Notes: generated from the sequence alone by a model not told the origin. Shown: positions 44,988 through 54,514, counted from the first letter of the stretch. The stretch is 64,000 nt of DNA from Vibrio mimicus (GCF_019048845.1 NZ_CP077425.1:744001-808000), one strand, 5' to 3'. Translations and numbers: made by a program.

Positions 44988-45518
44988 TTAAAACGGGCTG
45001 TCTTTGTTGAGCGTATTACAAATTTGAATGATGGCTAAAGAGAGTCCTGACTTGATGACTTGCTGCTGACGTTGTAACTGCAAATGGTAAAAGCTGAGGT
45101 CAATATCATCATCGGGTTCGACGACATCTAAGTGCAACATACCCATTTTTTTGACCAGATTGAGTGCTTTAATCGGGACTAGAATTTGTGGATCGGTGAA
45201 TTGGTACTCTGTGGCATCTTGATTGAGCTGGTTACGCAGTTTGATGAGCTGCTCAATATCATGGAAAGCTTCATCAGGAATCACGCCGAGGCCGAATAAA
45301 AGCTTCAGGCGTACGGCAAGATCGCCCAGTGGGCCTGTGTCGTGTAATAGCGGTTCTACCACGGATTTCACTGCAAAGTTGTCTTTACGGAAAATGCGTT
45401 GCATCAGTGCATCAATGGCTTCGGTCAGCACATCAACCGTTGTAATGAAGAATCCTCGTACCGTGTGGGTCTGATTCAAGCGCTCCAGAATGTCGGATTC
45501 GTTAATTTTTTCTGCCAT
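44988..45518 (-). CDS. mtlR: mannitol operon repressor MtlR
   Basis: 176 residues from the ATG at 45518 (MAEKINESDILERLNQTHTV); the frame is open 17 codons further. All-helical MtlR family, with VRGFFITTVDVLTEAIDALM, LFGLGVIPDEAFHDIEQLIK and LRNQLNQDATEYQFTDPQIL. MtlR represses mtlADR in enterics and Vibrio but lacks a classical DNA-binding domain. It follows mtlD in the same operon (99 bases). Confidence 0.94.
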   Translation of the reverse strand: MAEKINESDILERLNQTHTVRGFFITTVDVLTEAIDALMQRIFRKDNFAVKSVVEPLLHDTGPLGDLAVRLKLLFGLGVIPDEAFHDIEQLIKLRNQLNQDATEYQFTDPQILVPIKALNLVKKMGMLHLDVVEPDDDIDLSFYHLQLQRQQQVIKSGLSLAIIQICNTLNKDSPF

Positions 45519-45617
45519 AAACTGATCTGTTGTTGGGTTAGGTCGAGAGCGGGTGGCAGCTCTCGACATTTAAAGACTTCCGATAACAGCGTTTTTTCAA
45601 ACGGTTATCCTGAGACT

Positions 45618-46772
45618 TCAATTCATTTGTTGATAAAGTGCTTCAATCTGCTGCGCTTCAACACTGTCTGCTGCCAACCCCGTGTAGCGAGCCAGTGTAG
45701 AGCGAACCCCTTCTTTTTCAATGCTTTGCTGCAGTTCCACAGCTTGCGGATCACTGTCGTTACGGTATTTCAGTGCGGCCGCGATGCCTCTCAATAACAT
45801 GCCGTTTGGCAGACCATACTCGATTGTACCGAGTAACGGTTTGATTAATCTATCATTTGCGCCAAGTTTTCTTAGCGGCTGACGGCCAACGCGATCCACT
45901 TCATCCACCAGATAAGGATTGGCAAAGCGGCTTAGGATTTTTTCGATATAGGCGCTGTGCAGTGCGCGATCAAAACCGTAACGGCGGATCAGCACTTCGC
46001 CGCTCTCCTGCATCGCTTGTTTCACCTGTGCTTGAATGCTCGGATCTTCAATGGCCTCACGAATGGTGCGGTGCCCTTTCAAACAGCCCAAATAAGCGGT
46101 AATACAATGACCCGTATTAAGGGTAAACAGTTTACGCTCGACAAACGCCATCAGGTTATCGGTTTTCTCCATCCCCTCAATCTGTGGGATCTCGCCTTTA
46201 AACTGCTGCTCATCAACAATCCATTCACTAAAGTTTTCTACTGTCACTTCCAGCGGATCATCGTTGGCGGCTTGCAGCGGTGGCACAATGCGATCGACTG
46301 CGGAATCTACAAACCCTACTAAAACATCGGCTTGTTGTTGCTCGTCGGTGGTGAGGAATTGATATACCTGCTGTTTAAGGTGGGTGGTACCGCGCACCAT
46401 ATTTTCACAGGCGATGATGTTGAGTGGCTGAGTATTGCCAGCAGCAAAGCGAGCGCTCAAACCCTTGGCGATGGTTTTGGCAATAATATCGAGCACCGTT
46501 GGCCCCACCGCCGTGGTGACTAAATCGGTTTTGATAATCCGCTCTATCAGGGCTTCACTGGCACTGTTAACCGCAGTGATGTGGCTAACGGTCTCCATTT
46601 TGCATTCGTTACCCACTACTTTGACTGTGTATTCTTGCTGATGGCTCAACTGATCCACTAACGGTTCGTTAACATCGGCGAAGGTGACGGCGATATCGGC
46701 ATCCGCTAGAAGTTTGCCAATAAAGCCGCGGCCAATGTTACCTGCACCAAAATGAACTGCATTCTTTTTCAT
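45618..46772 (-). CDS. mtlD: mannitol-1-phosphate 5-dehydrogenase
   Basis: 384 residues, full length. NAD-binding [20 protein letters not shown] at the N-terminus, [32 protein letters not shown], the catalytic Lys region [20 protein letters not shown] and [23 protein letters not shown] substrate motif ([20 protein letters not shown]). It oxidises mannitol 1-phosphate made by MtlA to fructose 6-phosphate. It is the middle gene of mtlA-mtlD-mtlR. Confidence 0.97.
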   Translation of the reverse strand: MKKNAVHFGAGNIGRGFIGKLLADADIAVTFADVNEPLVDQLSHQQEYTVKVVGNECKMETVSHITAVNSASEALIERIIKTDLVTTAVGPTVLDIIAKTIAKGLSARFAAGNTQPLNIIACENMVRGTTHLKQQVYQFLTTDEQQQADVLVGFVDSAVDRIVPPLQAANDDPLEVTVENFSEWIVDEQQFKGEIPQIEGMEKTDNLMAFVERKLFTLNTGHCITAYLGCLKGHRTIREAIEDPSIQAQVKQAMQESGEVLIRRYGFDRALHSAYIEKILSRFANPYLVDEVDRVGRQPLRKLGANDRLIKPLLGTIEYGLPNGMLLRGIAAALKYRNDSDPQAVELQQSIEKEGVRSTLARYTGLAADSVEAQQIEALYQQMN

Positions 46773-46872
46773 TTTTACCTACCTAAATTTTGAATGTTTC
46801 TCTGATTGCCAGAGGTGAGGTCAGCCACATAGGGGGCGTTGCTGACCTCGTTTTGCCTCAGGAGCAAAAACG

Positions 46873-48822
46873 TTATGCTGCTTGGCTGGTGGCCAAAATG
46901 CTCAATACATCACTCACATCCTTGGTAGAGGTGAGTTTGTCGATAGCACTTGGATCATCAAGAGCATTGGTAATGGTAGTAATGACTTGAATATGCTCGT
47001 CATTTTTGGCTGCGATACCGATGACGAGCTTCGCAACATCGCCGCTGTCTTCGCTAAAGGCTACGCCTTGTGGGTATTGGCAAATCACGATGCCGGTTTT
47101 GATCACGCGATCTTTGGCATCCACAGTGCCGTGAGGCACCGCGATGGATTCACCGAGGTAGGTCGAAACCAGCTTTTCACGTTCGAACATGGCATCGACA
47201 TACTCTGGGTGAACGTAACCCAATTCGACCAATTTGTTACCCGCGAAGCGAATCGCCTCCTCTTTATTTTTGGCATTTAGACCAAGGTGAATGTTCTCTT
47301 TTTGCAGTTGGAATACGCTTGGCTGCTGCACTTCATAGCTGTCATCGTTAGCGGCCAAAATCGAAGGCTTGATCAACTGGCTATCGTTGGCCGCTTGGCG
47401 CTTTGCGGCGAGAAGCTGCGTGACCAGTTGGCTATACAGTGCGCTGTCTAAGAAGTTATTGAGTGAGATATGTTCGGCGTTTGGTGCATGTTTGCGTGCA
47501 CGATCCGTCAAATCTTGGTGGGTGATAACGATATCCACATCCGCAGGGAGTGAGTTAATCGCCATATTGATCACCGTGACAGGTAAGCCGACTTCCTGCA
47601 CTTTTTTGCGAAGCATGCTAGCGCCCATCGCACTGGAACCCATACCTGCATCACAGGCTACGATGATGCTTTGCACATTCGCCATGTCGATTTTTTTGCT
47701 TTGGGTGGCTGCCGGTGCCGCTTGACCTTTCGAACCTGCTTTCATCTCTTGCATTTTGGAGGTGGCTTTCACTAACGCATCTTTATCACCATCCTGTTCG
47801 GTTGAGGTTTGCGCTTTCATCAGCAAGGCTGCAACGGTGAAGGAAACGGCAGTGGCGGCGAAAATAGAACACAGCACACCTAAGATTGACCCTTTATTGG
47901 TCATCAACAAGATCGCGAAAATGGAACCCGGTGAGGCGGGAGAAACCAATCCGGCATTGAATACTGTCAGGGTAAACACGCCAGTCATACCCCCCGCAAT
48001 CGCGGCCAAAATCAGGCGTGGATTCATCAGGATATAAGGGAAGTAGATTTCGTGGATACCGCCAAAGAAATGGATGATGGTTGCACCGCCAGCGGTTTGG
48101 CGAGCGGAGCCTTTACCAAACACCATGTACGCCAGCAAAATGCCAAGGCCTGGGCCAGGGTTGGCTTCAATCAAGAAGAAGATGGATTGACCCGTTTCAC
48201 TGGCTTGCTGAATGCCTAGTGGTGAGAAAATACCGTGGTTAATCGCGTTGTTGAGGAACAGGATTTTGGCTGGCTCAACAAAAATGGAAGTCAGAGGGAG
48301 TAGGTGAGCGGTCACAAGGAAATTAACCCCAGCCGCTAATGCGCCTGACAGCACTTTCACAAAGGGGCCAATCAGGAAGAACGCGATGATAGCACACAGC
48401 ATACCGATAATGCCGGCTGAAAAGTTGTTGACCAACATTTCAAAGCCACTGCGCACTTTGCCATCGACTTTGTTATCGAAAGTCTTGATCGCCCAGCCAC
48501 CCATAGGCCCTACGATCATCGCGCCCATAAACATCGGGATGTCCGTGCCAACAATCACGCCCATCGTGGTGATTGCACCTACCACAGCACCACGTTCGCC
48601 GCCGACCAGTTTACCGCCGGTGTAACCGATCAAAAGCGGCAGTAAATACGTAATCATAGGGCCAACCAAAGAGGCTAACGTCTCATTGGGTACCCAACCT
48701 GTTGGAATAAAAAGCGCGGTAATAAAGCCCCACGCAATAAAAGCGCCGATATTCGGCATGACCATGTTTGATAAGAAGCGGCCAAAATTTTGTATCTTGA
48801 CCTTGGCGTCTGATGATATCAT
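46873..48822 (-). CDS. mtlA: mannitol-specific PTS enzyme IICBA
   Basis: 649 residues with all three domains. The membrane IIC (about 1-340) has MPNIGAFIAWGFITALFIPT and HFFGGIHEIYFPYIL. IIB has its phospho-Cys in IIVACDAGMGSSAMGASML (about 385-403). IIA (about 500-645) has its phospho-His in VSTYLGESIAVPHGTVDAKD. It imports and phosphorylates mannitol. The ATG is preceded by GGGGGACG. The 5' untranslated region is covered on the opposite strand by the MtlS RNA candidate, so glucose-linked post-transcriptional repression is expected. Confidence 0.97.
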   Translation of the reverse strand: MISSDAKVKIQNFGRFLSNMVMPNIGAFIAWGFITALFIPTGWVPNETLASLVGPMITYLLPLLIGYTGGKLVGGERGAVVGAITTMGVIVGTDIPMFMGAMIVGPMGGWAIKTFDNKVDGKVRSGFEMLVNNFSAGIIGMLCAIIAFFLIGPFVKVLSGALAAGVNFLVTAHLLPLTSIFVEPAKILFLNNAINHGIFSPLGIQQASETGQSIFFLIEANPGPGLGILLAYMVFGKGSARQTAGGATIIHFFGGIHEIYFPYILMNPRLILAAIAGGMTGVFTLTVFNAGLVSPASPGSIFAILLMTNKGSILGVLCSIFAATAVSFTVAALLMKAQTSTEQDGDKDALVKATSKMQEMKAGSKGQAAPAATQSKKIDMANVQSIIVACDAGMGSSAMGASMLRKKVQEVGLPVTVINMAINSLPADVDIVITHQDLTDRARKHAPNAEHISLNNFLDSALYSQLVTQLLAAKRQAANDSQLIKPSILAANDDSYEVQQPSVFQLQKENIHLGLNAKNKEEAIRFAGNKLVELGYVHPEYVDAMFEREKLVSTYLGESIAVPHGTVDAKDRVIKTGIVICQYPQGVAFSEDSGDVAKLVIGIAAKNDEHIQVITTITNALDDPSAIDKLTSTKDVSDVLSILATSQAA

Positions 48823-48828
48823 CGCGTC

Positions 48829-48948
48829 CCCCGTTGGATGTTCTGCTTGAATTTAATCGTAGTAACGGTTCGGCAAAAAACCGTTGATTGCTTAGTACAC
48901 AATCACTCTACCACACAAATTTCGAACAGAATTCCCAACGGGTTTTTT
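48829..48948 (+). ncRNA. mtlS: MtlS-like antisense RNA of mtlA
   Basis: V. cholerae encodes MtlS, a roughly 120-nt RNA on the strand opposite the mtlA 5' leader that represses MtlA synthesis. Here the plus strand just upstream of mtlA ends in CCCAACGGG followed by six T (48934-48948). A -10-like TATCAT at 48817-48822, inside the mtlA start region, would start a transcript near 48829, giving 120 nt. The first 60-70 nt would be fully complementary to the mtlA leader. The terminator stem is short but can be extended by CCGTTG (48881-48886) pairing with CAACGG (48937-48942). The ends are estimates. Confidence 0.65.
48892..48897 (-). promoter_or_regulatory. probable mtlA -10 box
   Basis: The minus strand reads TGTGTACTAA, an extended -10 (TACTAA). 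The start would be near 48885, giving a leader of about 63 bases, most of it complementary to the MtlS candidate. Confidence 0.45.
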
Positions 48949-49425
48949 GTGATCATTGTTATAAAAATGTGCTTATCATTCGGATTTTTTAGTGATCCAT
49001 TTCAACTATTTGTCATGTAAATTTAATACATTTTTGTCAATTTTATTTTGTCAATTATTTTAAAGCGATCAATGCCACAAATTTATATTTTTAATTTTTA
49101 TAAATTAAGTGATCAAATCCACATTTAGTGAATATTGTTCGTTTAAAAATAAAACTATTGATGATTAAGATCACATTTTTATTTCCTTGGCACTCCGTAA
49201 TCTGCATTTCTCCTTTCATTATTGTTTGATTTGTAATTAAGCTACGAAATCCGTCATGTTTTCTGCCTATAAGCGTAATTAACGTGTGGGTAAGATACCT
49301 AATTCACAAAATGCGCAATAAGGTTGTGAATGGGCTTCAATGACCTTATGCAAAAGGTTTAGATGGGGGGAGTTCCTTGTTATCATCCGCCCCACTTTGC
49401 CGTCCAGATGAAGAAATAAAGCAGT
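48949..49425. other. AT-rich intergenic region, mtlA / M23 peptidase gene
   Basis: Nearly 480 bases, very AT-rich at 49010-49160. TGTGATCATTG (48948-48958) and GATTAAGATCACA (49163-49175) resemble half-to-full CRP sites, which would suit a mannitol operon. No ORF with a ribosome site is seen. The promoter of the peptidase-bactofilin pair must lie near 49370-49400. Confidence 0.45.
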
Positions 49426-50367
49426 ATGAAAGAAAGAGTGATTGTCTCGGTTTCCTCGATTCATGGAACCCAGCATTTTCATTTGGATAGAGTGTTTCGT
49501 TTCGCTCTCAAGAGTTTGGGTTACATCACCTTGGTGGGGGTATTTGCCACGGGGGGCGTAATTTATTATCTGAAAAACCAAGTCGATTTTGCCAAACTCA
49601 AACAGCAAGAGTTGGAAAGTCAGTCAATGTCCTTACTGGAAGAGGTTGCTTCACTTAGTGAGCTAAAAGAAAGCCTTGAAAGTGACTTAGCGGTACGCGA
49701 AGAGAAAATTCAGATCGTTTCCGATCGCCTCGGTGATTTGGAAAAAGTGCTTGGCGTGGATGAAACGGGCGCTGAATTAGAATCTCGTTTAGATGCCGCC
49801 GCGATTACATCCTCAGTGCGAACTATGATGTTGACACAAATTCCAAGTGGTTCCCCTGTTCCAAACGCACGGATCTCTTCCGGTTACGGTAAGCGGATTC
49901 ATCCGGTGACCAAGCAAGCTAAATTGCACCGCGGTCAGGATTTTGCGGTCAACATAGGGACCCCAATTTATGCCCCGGCTGACGGCGTTGTAGAAGTGAC
50001 TCGCGCCAGCAAAGTGGGCTCAGGGAATTTTATTCGTTTGTTGCATGCGTATGGGTTCAGCAGTTCGTATTCACATTTGCAGAAGTTTGCCGTGAAAAGT
50101 GGTGAGTTTGTGCAAAAAGGCGACTTGTTGGGCTATTCCGGTAACAGCGGGCTCTCATCCGGCCCGCACTTACATTACGAAATCCGTTTTATTGGTCGAT
50201 CATTAGACCCACGACCTTTTGTCGATTGGGGAGTCAATGATTTTGAAACCATATTCACTAAAGTAAGAGGTATTCGATGGGAATCTTTAGTAAACAAAGT
50301 CGAGCAAAGAGTCAGCTCTCAGCTACAACTCTCATCGCAAAAGGTAGCCACATCTCCGGAGAGCTGA
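49426..50367 (+). CDS. M23-family peptidoglycan endopeptidase, membrane-anchored
   Basis: 313 residues. A single helix (about 33-50, LGYITLVGVFATGGVIYYL) is followed by a coiled coil (about 50-110) and an LytM/M23 domain (about 145-275). The zinc ligands are visible in HRGQDFAV (His and Asp) and in the GPHLHYEIRF motif. It cuts peptide cross-links in the cell wall. Its last 91 bases overlap the bactofilin gene, and this pairing of M23 peptidase and bactofilin recurs in bacteria where the two shape the cell (for example CcmA with Csd proteins in Helicobacter). Confidence 0.92.
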   Translation: MKERVIVSVSSIHGTQHFHLDRVFRFALKSLGYITLVGVFATGGVIYYLKNQVDFAKLKQQELESQSMSLLEEVASLSELKESLESDLAVREEKIQIVSDRLGDLEKVLGVDETGAELESRLDAAAITSSVRTMMLTQIPSGSPVPNARISSGYGKRIHPVTKQAKLHRGQDFAVNIGTPIYAPADGVVEVTRASKVGSGNFIRLLHAYGFSSSYSHLQKFAVKSGEFVQKGDLLGYSGNSGLSSGPHLHYEIRFIGRSLDPRPFVDWGVNDFETIFTKVRGIRWESLVNKVEQRVSSQLQLSSQKVATSPES

Positions 50368-50678
50368 AAGTGGAAAGCAGCATTCAGGTTGATGGCCTAG
50401 TAGAAGGCGAACTGCATGTTGATAAAACACTGGTGATCAGTGAAAGCGGTGTGGTTCGTGGCGAAATCTTTGCTGACCATCTGATCATTAATGGTCTGTT
50501 TGAGGGTACTGGTCACGCCGGTAAAATTGAGATCCTCAACAAAGGTCGTGTCAATGGTACTTTGTTCAGCGATGATCTCAGTATTGAACAAGGCGGCCGT
50601 TTTACGGGCAATACCCACCCTTCACCAGAGCATCAAGTGGTTGACTTTAAAGATGCCAAAGCTGCGGCTGAAGGTTAA
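50277..50678 (+). CDS. bactofilin
   Basis: 133 residues. The central beta-helix with regular hydrophobic repeats runs about 18-115 (SHISGELKVESSIQVDGLVE, GELHVDKTLVISESGVVRGE, IFADHLIINGLFEGTGHAGK) and is flanked by short polar tails. Bactofilins polymerise into nucleotide-free filaments at the membrane. The start lies inside the M23 gene in another frame, with AAGAGG 7 bases upstream, so translation is probably coupled. A terminator follows. Confidence 0.95.
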   Translation: MGIFSKQSRAKSQLSATTLIAKGSHISGELKVESSIQVDGLVEGELHVDKTLVISESGVVRGEIFADHLIINGLFEGTGHAGKIEILNKGRVNGTLFSDDLSIEQGGRFTGNTHPSPEHQVVDFKDAKAAAEG

Positions 50679-50700
50679 CTTAACGCTCAGTAAACAATAA

Positions 50701-50729
50701 AAGAGAGGCATTAGCCTCTCTTTGTTTTT
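50701..50729 (+). terminator. intrinsic terminator after the bactofilin gene
   Basis: AAGAGAGGC, loop ATTA, GCCTCTCTT, followed by TGTTTTTG. It may also serve the convergent phosphohexomutase gene. Confidence 0.88.
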
Positions 50730-50754
50730 GTAAAAGGCATGTGCTTAAAGCGAG

Positions 50755-52458
50755 TTATAAGCTGGTTTGATGCTCAGCAATCAGTAGCGACATCTGCTCA
50801 TCGGCACGCTCTTGCACGCTCGCAAAATCTTCGCCAGCCGCAAACGGCGTCACCACTTCGTAGTAGCATTTCAGCTTAGGCTCAGTACCCGATGGGCGCA
50901 CAATCACGCGAGCGCCACCGTCCAGATGGTAGATCAGTACATCACTGGTTGGCAGGGTAATCGCTTCGGTTTTGCCATCGGCAAAGGTGCGGTGTGCCAG
51001 TTTAAAGTCTTCCACGATAAGCACTTTACGCCCTGCAATTTCTGTTGGTGGCGTGGCACGCAATTTATCACCCACCGGTGGTGAGTTCGGAGCTAGCGCA
51101 ATACTGCGCTGTGCATTCACATGCAGACCATGCTGGCGATACAGCGCTTCAAGCTGATCCCATACCGTTTTACCTTGTGCATTCAGTTCTGCCGCCAGTT
51201 GAGCAAAAGCGACCAGAGCAGAAAGGCCATCCTTATCCCACACTGTGCTACCAATGGTGTATCCCAAGGCTTCTTCATAAGCGAACAGGAATTGATGCTG
51301 CTCGGTTTGCTCTTGCATCGCCACGTTGGTCAACCATTTGAAACCAGTGAGGGTTTGGTAATAACGCGCGCCATGAGCTGCGGCGATTTTGCTGAGCAAG
51401 CTGGAAGAGACGATAGTGTTGCCGACCAATTGGCGACGAGCATCGGTTTGCGAGAGCAGATAGTGACCAAACAGTGAGCCGACTTGATCGCCGGTCAGCA
51501 TTTGATATTCGCCATCGGCTTTACGCGCGGCAACCGCAAAGCGATCTGCATCGGGGTCATTGGCGGAGGCCAAGTGAGCGTCAGCTTGCTTCGCCAGAGC
51601 CATCACCATATCCATCGCGCCCGCTTCTTCAGGGTTCGGGAAGTTGACAGTTGGGAATGTGCCATCCGGCTCGCGCTGTTCCTTCACGCTGCTGACGTGA
51701 GTAAAACCGACATCGGCGAGTAAGGTTTCTGCCATATTGGCACCCACGCCATGCATCGCAGTGTAAGCCAAGCTTAGCGCTTGCGGCTTAGTGTGATGTT
51801 GCAACAGTGGGCTTGCTCCAATGGTTTTACGGTAAGTTTGGTAATACTCATCACACAGCCAATGCAGCAGGCCTTGTTGCTCTGCCTGTTCAAGGGCGAG
51901 ATAAGGAATCGCTTGCTGCGCCGCTTGGTCAATACAAGCCGCAATACCTGCATCATGCGGCGGAATAATTTGCGCGCCGTTTTCCCAATACACTTTAAAG
52001 CCGTTGTATTCCGGCGGGTTGTGGCTTGCGGTTACTACAACTGCGGCGGCCGCATTGAAATGGCGTACGCCGAAAGCCACGATAGGGGTCGCCGCGACTT
52101 GGTAGGTCAAATAGGTTTTGATGCCGAGTGAAGTCAGCACGCTTGCGGTATCGTGAGCAAACTGCTTTGAATCTGGGCGGCCATCGTAACCAATCACTAC
52201 GCCGCGGCTTTTGGCATCGGGTAATTGAGCAATCAAGTACTGCCCCAGACCCGCCGCCGTTTCTTGGATCACTAAACGGTTCATTCGGTTCGGGCCACAG
52301 CCGACTTTGCCACGCAAACCCGCAGTACCAAATTCAAGGCGTGATTGAAAGCGCTCGGCAATCTGCGCGTTTTGCTGAGTATCGATCAACTGTTGCAGTT
52401 CTTGACGAGTTTTAGGATCCGGATCTCTGGCCAACCAGTGTGTGACTTGTGAATTCAT
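50755..52458 (-). CDS. alpha-D-phosphohexomutase (phosphoglucomutase/phosphomannomutase)
   Basis: 567 residues, the size of the PgcA/PGM2-like group. The four phosphohexomutase loops are seen: phospho-Ser in VVVTASHNPPEYNGFKVYWE, metal-binding DPDADRFAV, sugar-binding FAYEEALGYTIGSTV (about 385) and phosphate-binding VIVRPSGTEPKLKCYYE. RGVVIGYDGRPDSKQFA lies in domain 1. It interconverts hexose 1- and 6-phosphates. It is monocistronic on the minus strand with AGGTGA before the ATG. Confidence 0.93.
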   Translation of the reverse strand: MNSQVTHWLARDPDPKTRQELQQLIDTQQNAQIAERFQSRLEFGTAGLRGKVGCGPNRMNRLVIQETAAGLGQYLIAQLPDAKSRGVVIGYDGRPDSKQFAHDTASVLTSLGIKTYLTYQVAATPIVAFGVRHFNAAAAVVVTASHNPPEYNGFKVYWENGAQIIPPHDAGIAACIDQAAQQAIPYLALEQAEQQGLLHWLCDEYYQTYRKTIGASPLLQHHTKPQALSLAYTAMHGVGANMAETLLADVGFTHVSSVKEQREPDGTFPTVNFPNPEEAGAMDMVMALAKQADAHLASANDPDADRFAVAARKADGEYQMLTGDQVGSLFGHYLLSQTDARRQLVGNTIVSSSLLSKIAAAHGARYYQTLTGFKWLTNVAMQEQTEQHQFLFAYEEALGYTIGSTVWDKDGLSALVAFAQLAAELNAQGKTVWDQLEALYRQHGLHVNAQRSIALAPNSPPVGDKLRATPPTEIAGRKVLIVEDFKLAHRTFADGKTEAITLPTSDVLIYHLDGGARVIVRPSGTEPKLKCYYEVVTPFAAGEDFASVQERADEQMSLLIAEHQTSL

Positions 52459-52497
52459 GGGGTCACCTTTGTCTATTGAGGTTTTGATAATTCAGTC

Positions 52498-52695
52498 TAT
52501 ACCCTTCCTACTTGAAGCTGCAGCGGTGTTGGCTACGTTCGTTCACCCCAATCACATAGTTTATCTATGCTCATGGGGATTATGAGAGCCATCCTTGGCT
52601 CTCACCAAAGGCCAGCCGATGGCTGTGCAAATTTGTTCCAGACAAATTTGTCACTCTCTTGCCGCCTACCTGCAACTCCAAGTAGTTTGAGTCTA
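52498..52695. repeat. ERIC-type element with an internal insertion of about 70 bases
   Basis: It begins TATACCCTTCCTACTTGAAG and ends CCAAGTAGTTTGAGTCTA. The core GTTCACCCCAATCACATAG...CTATGCTCATGGGGATT corresponds to the ERIC core (reverse complement of ...TGACTGGGGTGA...). Between about 52582 and 52655 an extra block forms two hairpins (GAGAGCC/GGCTCTC and CAAATTTGT/ACAAATTTG). Total about 198 bases, against about 127 for a standard ERIC. It fills most of the gap between the phosphohexomutase gene and the ABC permease gene. Confidence 0.85.
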
Positions 52696-52766
52696 ATTGA
52701 TATTTATTCTCAAAAATATCGAAGCAATCGCTAAACTGGCTTTGCTTCGATACCGTCTTTCATCGT

Positions 52767-53663
52767 TCAACGGCTTAAATGGCGTAAGCTGCGCTTCTCT
52801 ACTTGTTTAAACAGCATAGACAGGGATAAGCAAAGCACCAGATAGGCTGCGCCGACAATCAGCCAAATCTCAAAAATTAGCCCAGATGAGTTGGCAATTT
52901 CGCTGCCGACAAAGGTCAGTTCTTGAATCGAAATCAGCGAGATGATCGACGTGTCTTTGATGAGGGATATTGTCTGCCCTGCCAGCGCTGGGGTAATGGC
53001 GGTCAGCACTTGTGGGGCAATCACATAACGGTATTTGACCCACGTTGGCAAGCCAAGCGAATCCGCAGCCTCCCATTGTCCCTGCGGGATGTTGGCGAGC
53101 CCAGCACGCACGATTTCCGCAATGTAAGCAGAAGAGAGCAGCCCGATACACAACACGCCAGACAACAAGTTTTCCCACAAGCTGGCGGGGCCAAACAGCC
53201 AAGTGATCAGCGGATGCACTTCTGTTCTGTAATTACGCAGTAACTCATCTAAACCCAGCAGTGGGATGAGCTGATTGGAGATAAAAAAATAGAAGATGAA
53301 CACAAACACCAGTGGTGGAATATTGCGTATTAGCTGCACAAATGCGTTAGCGGGTAAACGCACAAACCAAGCCTTGCGGCTGCGCGCAATGCCGATCAGC
53401 GACCCTAACACTAAAGCCAGTACCATGCCCCATAAGCTTAAACGTAACGTTGCGCCTAAGCCTTGTAAGAAGTAGGGCAAGCTGCCATCCGCACGCGGCG
53501 TGAAAATCAACGTCCACGCTTCACGCCAATGCCAATGGTAGTGAATTCCCACTTCAGATCGGTAATAGAGCCAGCCAATGAGGCTGGCTATTCCGAGCAG
53601 TAATCCGCCATCCAGCAGAGTGAAGCGGTAGCCAGATGAAGGTTTTGCACCATAGTTATTCAT
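52767..53663 (-). CDS. polar amino acid ABC transporter permease
   Basis: 298 residues and about 6-8 helices with the HisM/GlnP-type motif (NIPPLVFVFIFYFFI; YIAEIVRAGLANIPQGQWEA, the EAA loop). A long N-terminal region includes YRSEVGIHYHWHWREAWTLI. It follows the binding-protein gene by 14 bases. With the other permease it should form the membrane heterodimer of an AapQM-like transporter. Confidence 0.92.
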   Translation of the reverse strand: MNNYGAKPSSGYRFTLLDGGLLLGIASLIGWLYYRSEVGIHYHWHWREAWTLIFTPRADGSLPYFLQGLGATLRLSLWGMVLALVLGSLIGIARSRKAWFVRLPANAFVQLIRNIPPLVFVFIFYFFISNQLIPLLGLDELLRNYRTEVHPLITWLFGPASLWENLLSGVLCIGLLSSAYIAEIVRAGLANIPQGQWEAADSLGLPTWVKYRYVIAPQVLTAITPALAGQTISLIKDTSIISLISIQELTFVGSEIANSSGLIFEIWLIVGAAYLVLCLSLSMLFKQVEKRSLRHLSR

Positions 53664-53677
53664 TTATTGACCTGAAT

Positions 53678-54514
53678 TTACTGGCCTGAAGCCACCTGAT
53701 CTTGCCAATCTAAAGTGGAGAACCAGTATTCGTAACGTGCTTGCAGCCAGCCATCAGCAGTGCGATCTGCAATCCATTGATCAAAATAGGCTTTCTTGTC
53801 TTCTTCCCCTAAACGCACTGCAAACGCTTCATTGCCTTTACTTAAACGTTCACTGAAAGGAAGAAACAGCGAATCACTGTGTTTGATGCTTTCATGCTCG
53901 GGTTTTGGGCTTGAAGCAATCACCGCATGCGCGTTGCCGTTGATCACTTCTTGGAAAGCTTGGGCATCGTCATCAAATTGCAGCACGCTGGCTTTCGGGA
54001 AAGTTTCACGCGCCACTTGCACGGTAAAAGCACCACGGCGAGCCGCGATTTTTACGTTGCGCTTGTTAAAGTCTTCCAACTTGGAAAAGCCTTCCGCAAG
54101 CTTTTTGCTCGCGGCCAGTTGCACACCAGAGTGCGAATAGGGCGCAGTAAACAGCACACTTTTGGAGCGTTCTGGCGTGACCGACATTCCGCCGATGATC
54201 ACATCAAATTTTTTGGCCAGCAGAGCGGGAATAATGCCATCCCATGCGGTGGGTACAAATTCCACTTGCCAACCTGAGTCGGCGGCTAAGCGTTTAGCAA
54301 CATCAATCTCAAAGCCAATCAACTCACCTTGTTTATCGCGCATTGCCCAAGGCACAAACGTCGACATACCCACGCGCAGCGTACCGCGCTCTTTAATCGC
54401 ATCAAGATTGGGTGTGTCGCTCGCCACTGCTGGCAAAGTGAAAGCCAGACCCAACAAGCCCGTAAGTAAGGTTTTAACGCTGAATCGACCTAAACGTTGT
54501 CCAAATGGTTTCAT
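53678..54514 (-). CDS. amino acid ABC transporter substrate-binding protein
   Basis: 278 residues from the ATG at 54514 (AAGGGA upstream); the frame is open 18 codons further, overlapping the permease gene. The signal peptide ends PAVASDT. SBP_bac_3 motifs are RGTLRVGMSTFVPWAMRDKQ, GFEIDVAKRLAADSGW, WDGIIPALLAKKFDVIIGGM and SVTPERSKSVLF. The arginine in TPERSK normally holds the ligand carboxylate. Ligand class: a polar or basic amino acid, not further resolved. Confidence 0.93.
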   Translation of the reverse strand: MKPFGQRLGRFSVKTLLTGLLGLAFTLPAVASDTPNLDAIKERGTLRVGMSTFVPWAMRDKQGELIGFEIDVAKRLAADSGWQVEFVPTAWDGIIPALLAKKFDVIIGGMSVTPERSKSVLFTAPYSHSGVQLAASKKLAEGFSKLEDFNKRNVKIAARRGAFTVQVARETFPKASVLQFDDDAQAFQEVINGNAHAVIASSPKPEHESIKHSDSLFLPFSERLSKGNEAFAVRLGEEDKKAYFDQWIADRTADGWLQARYEYWFSTLDWQDQVASGQ

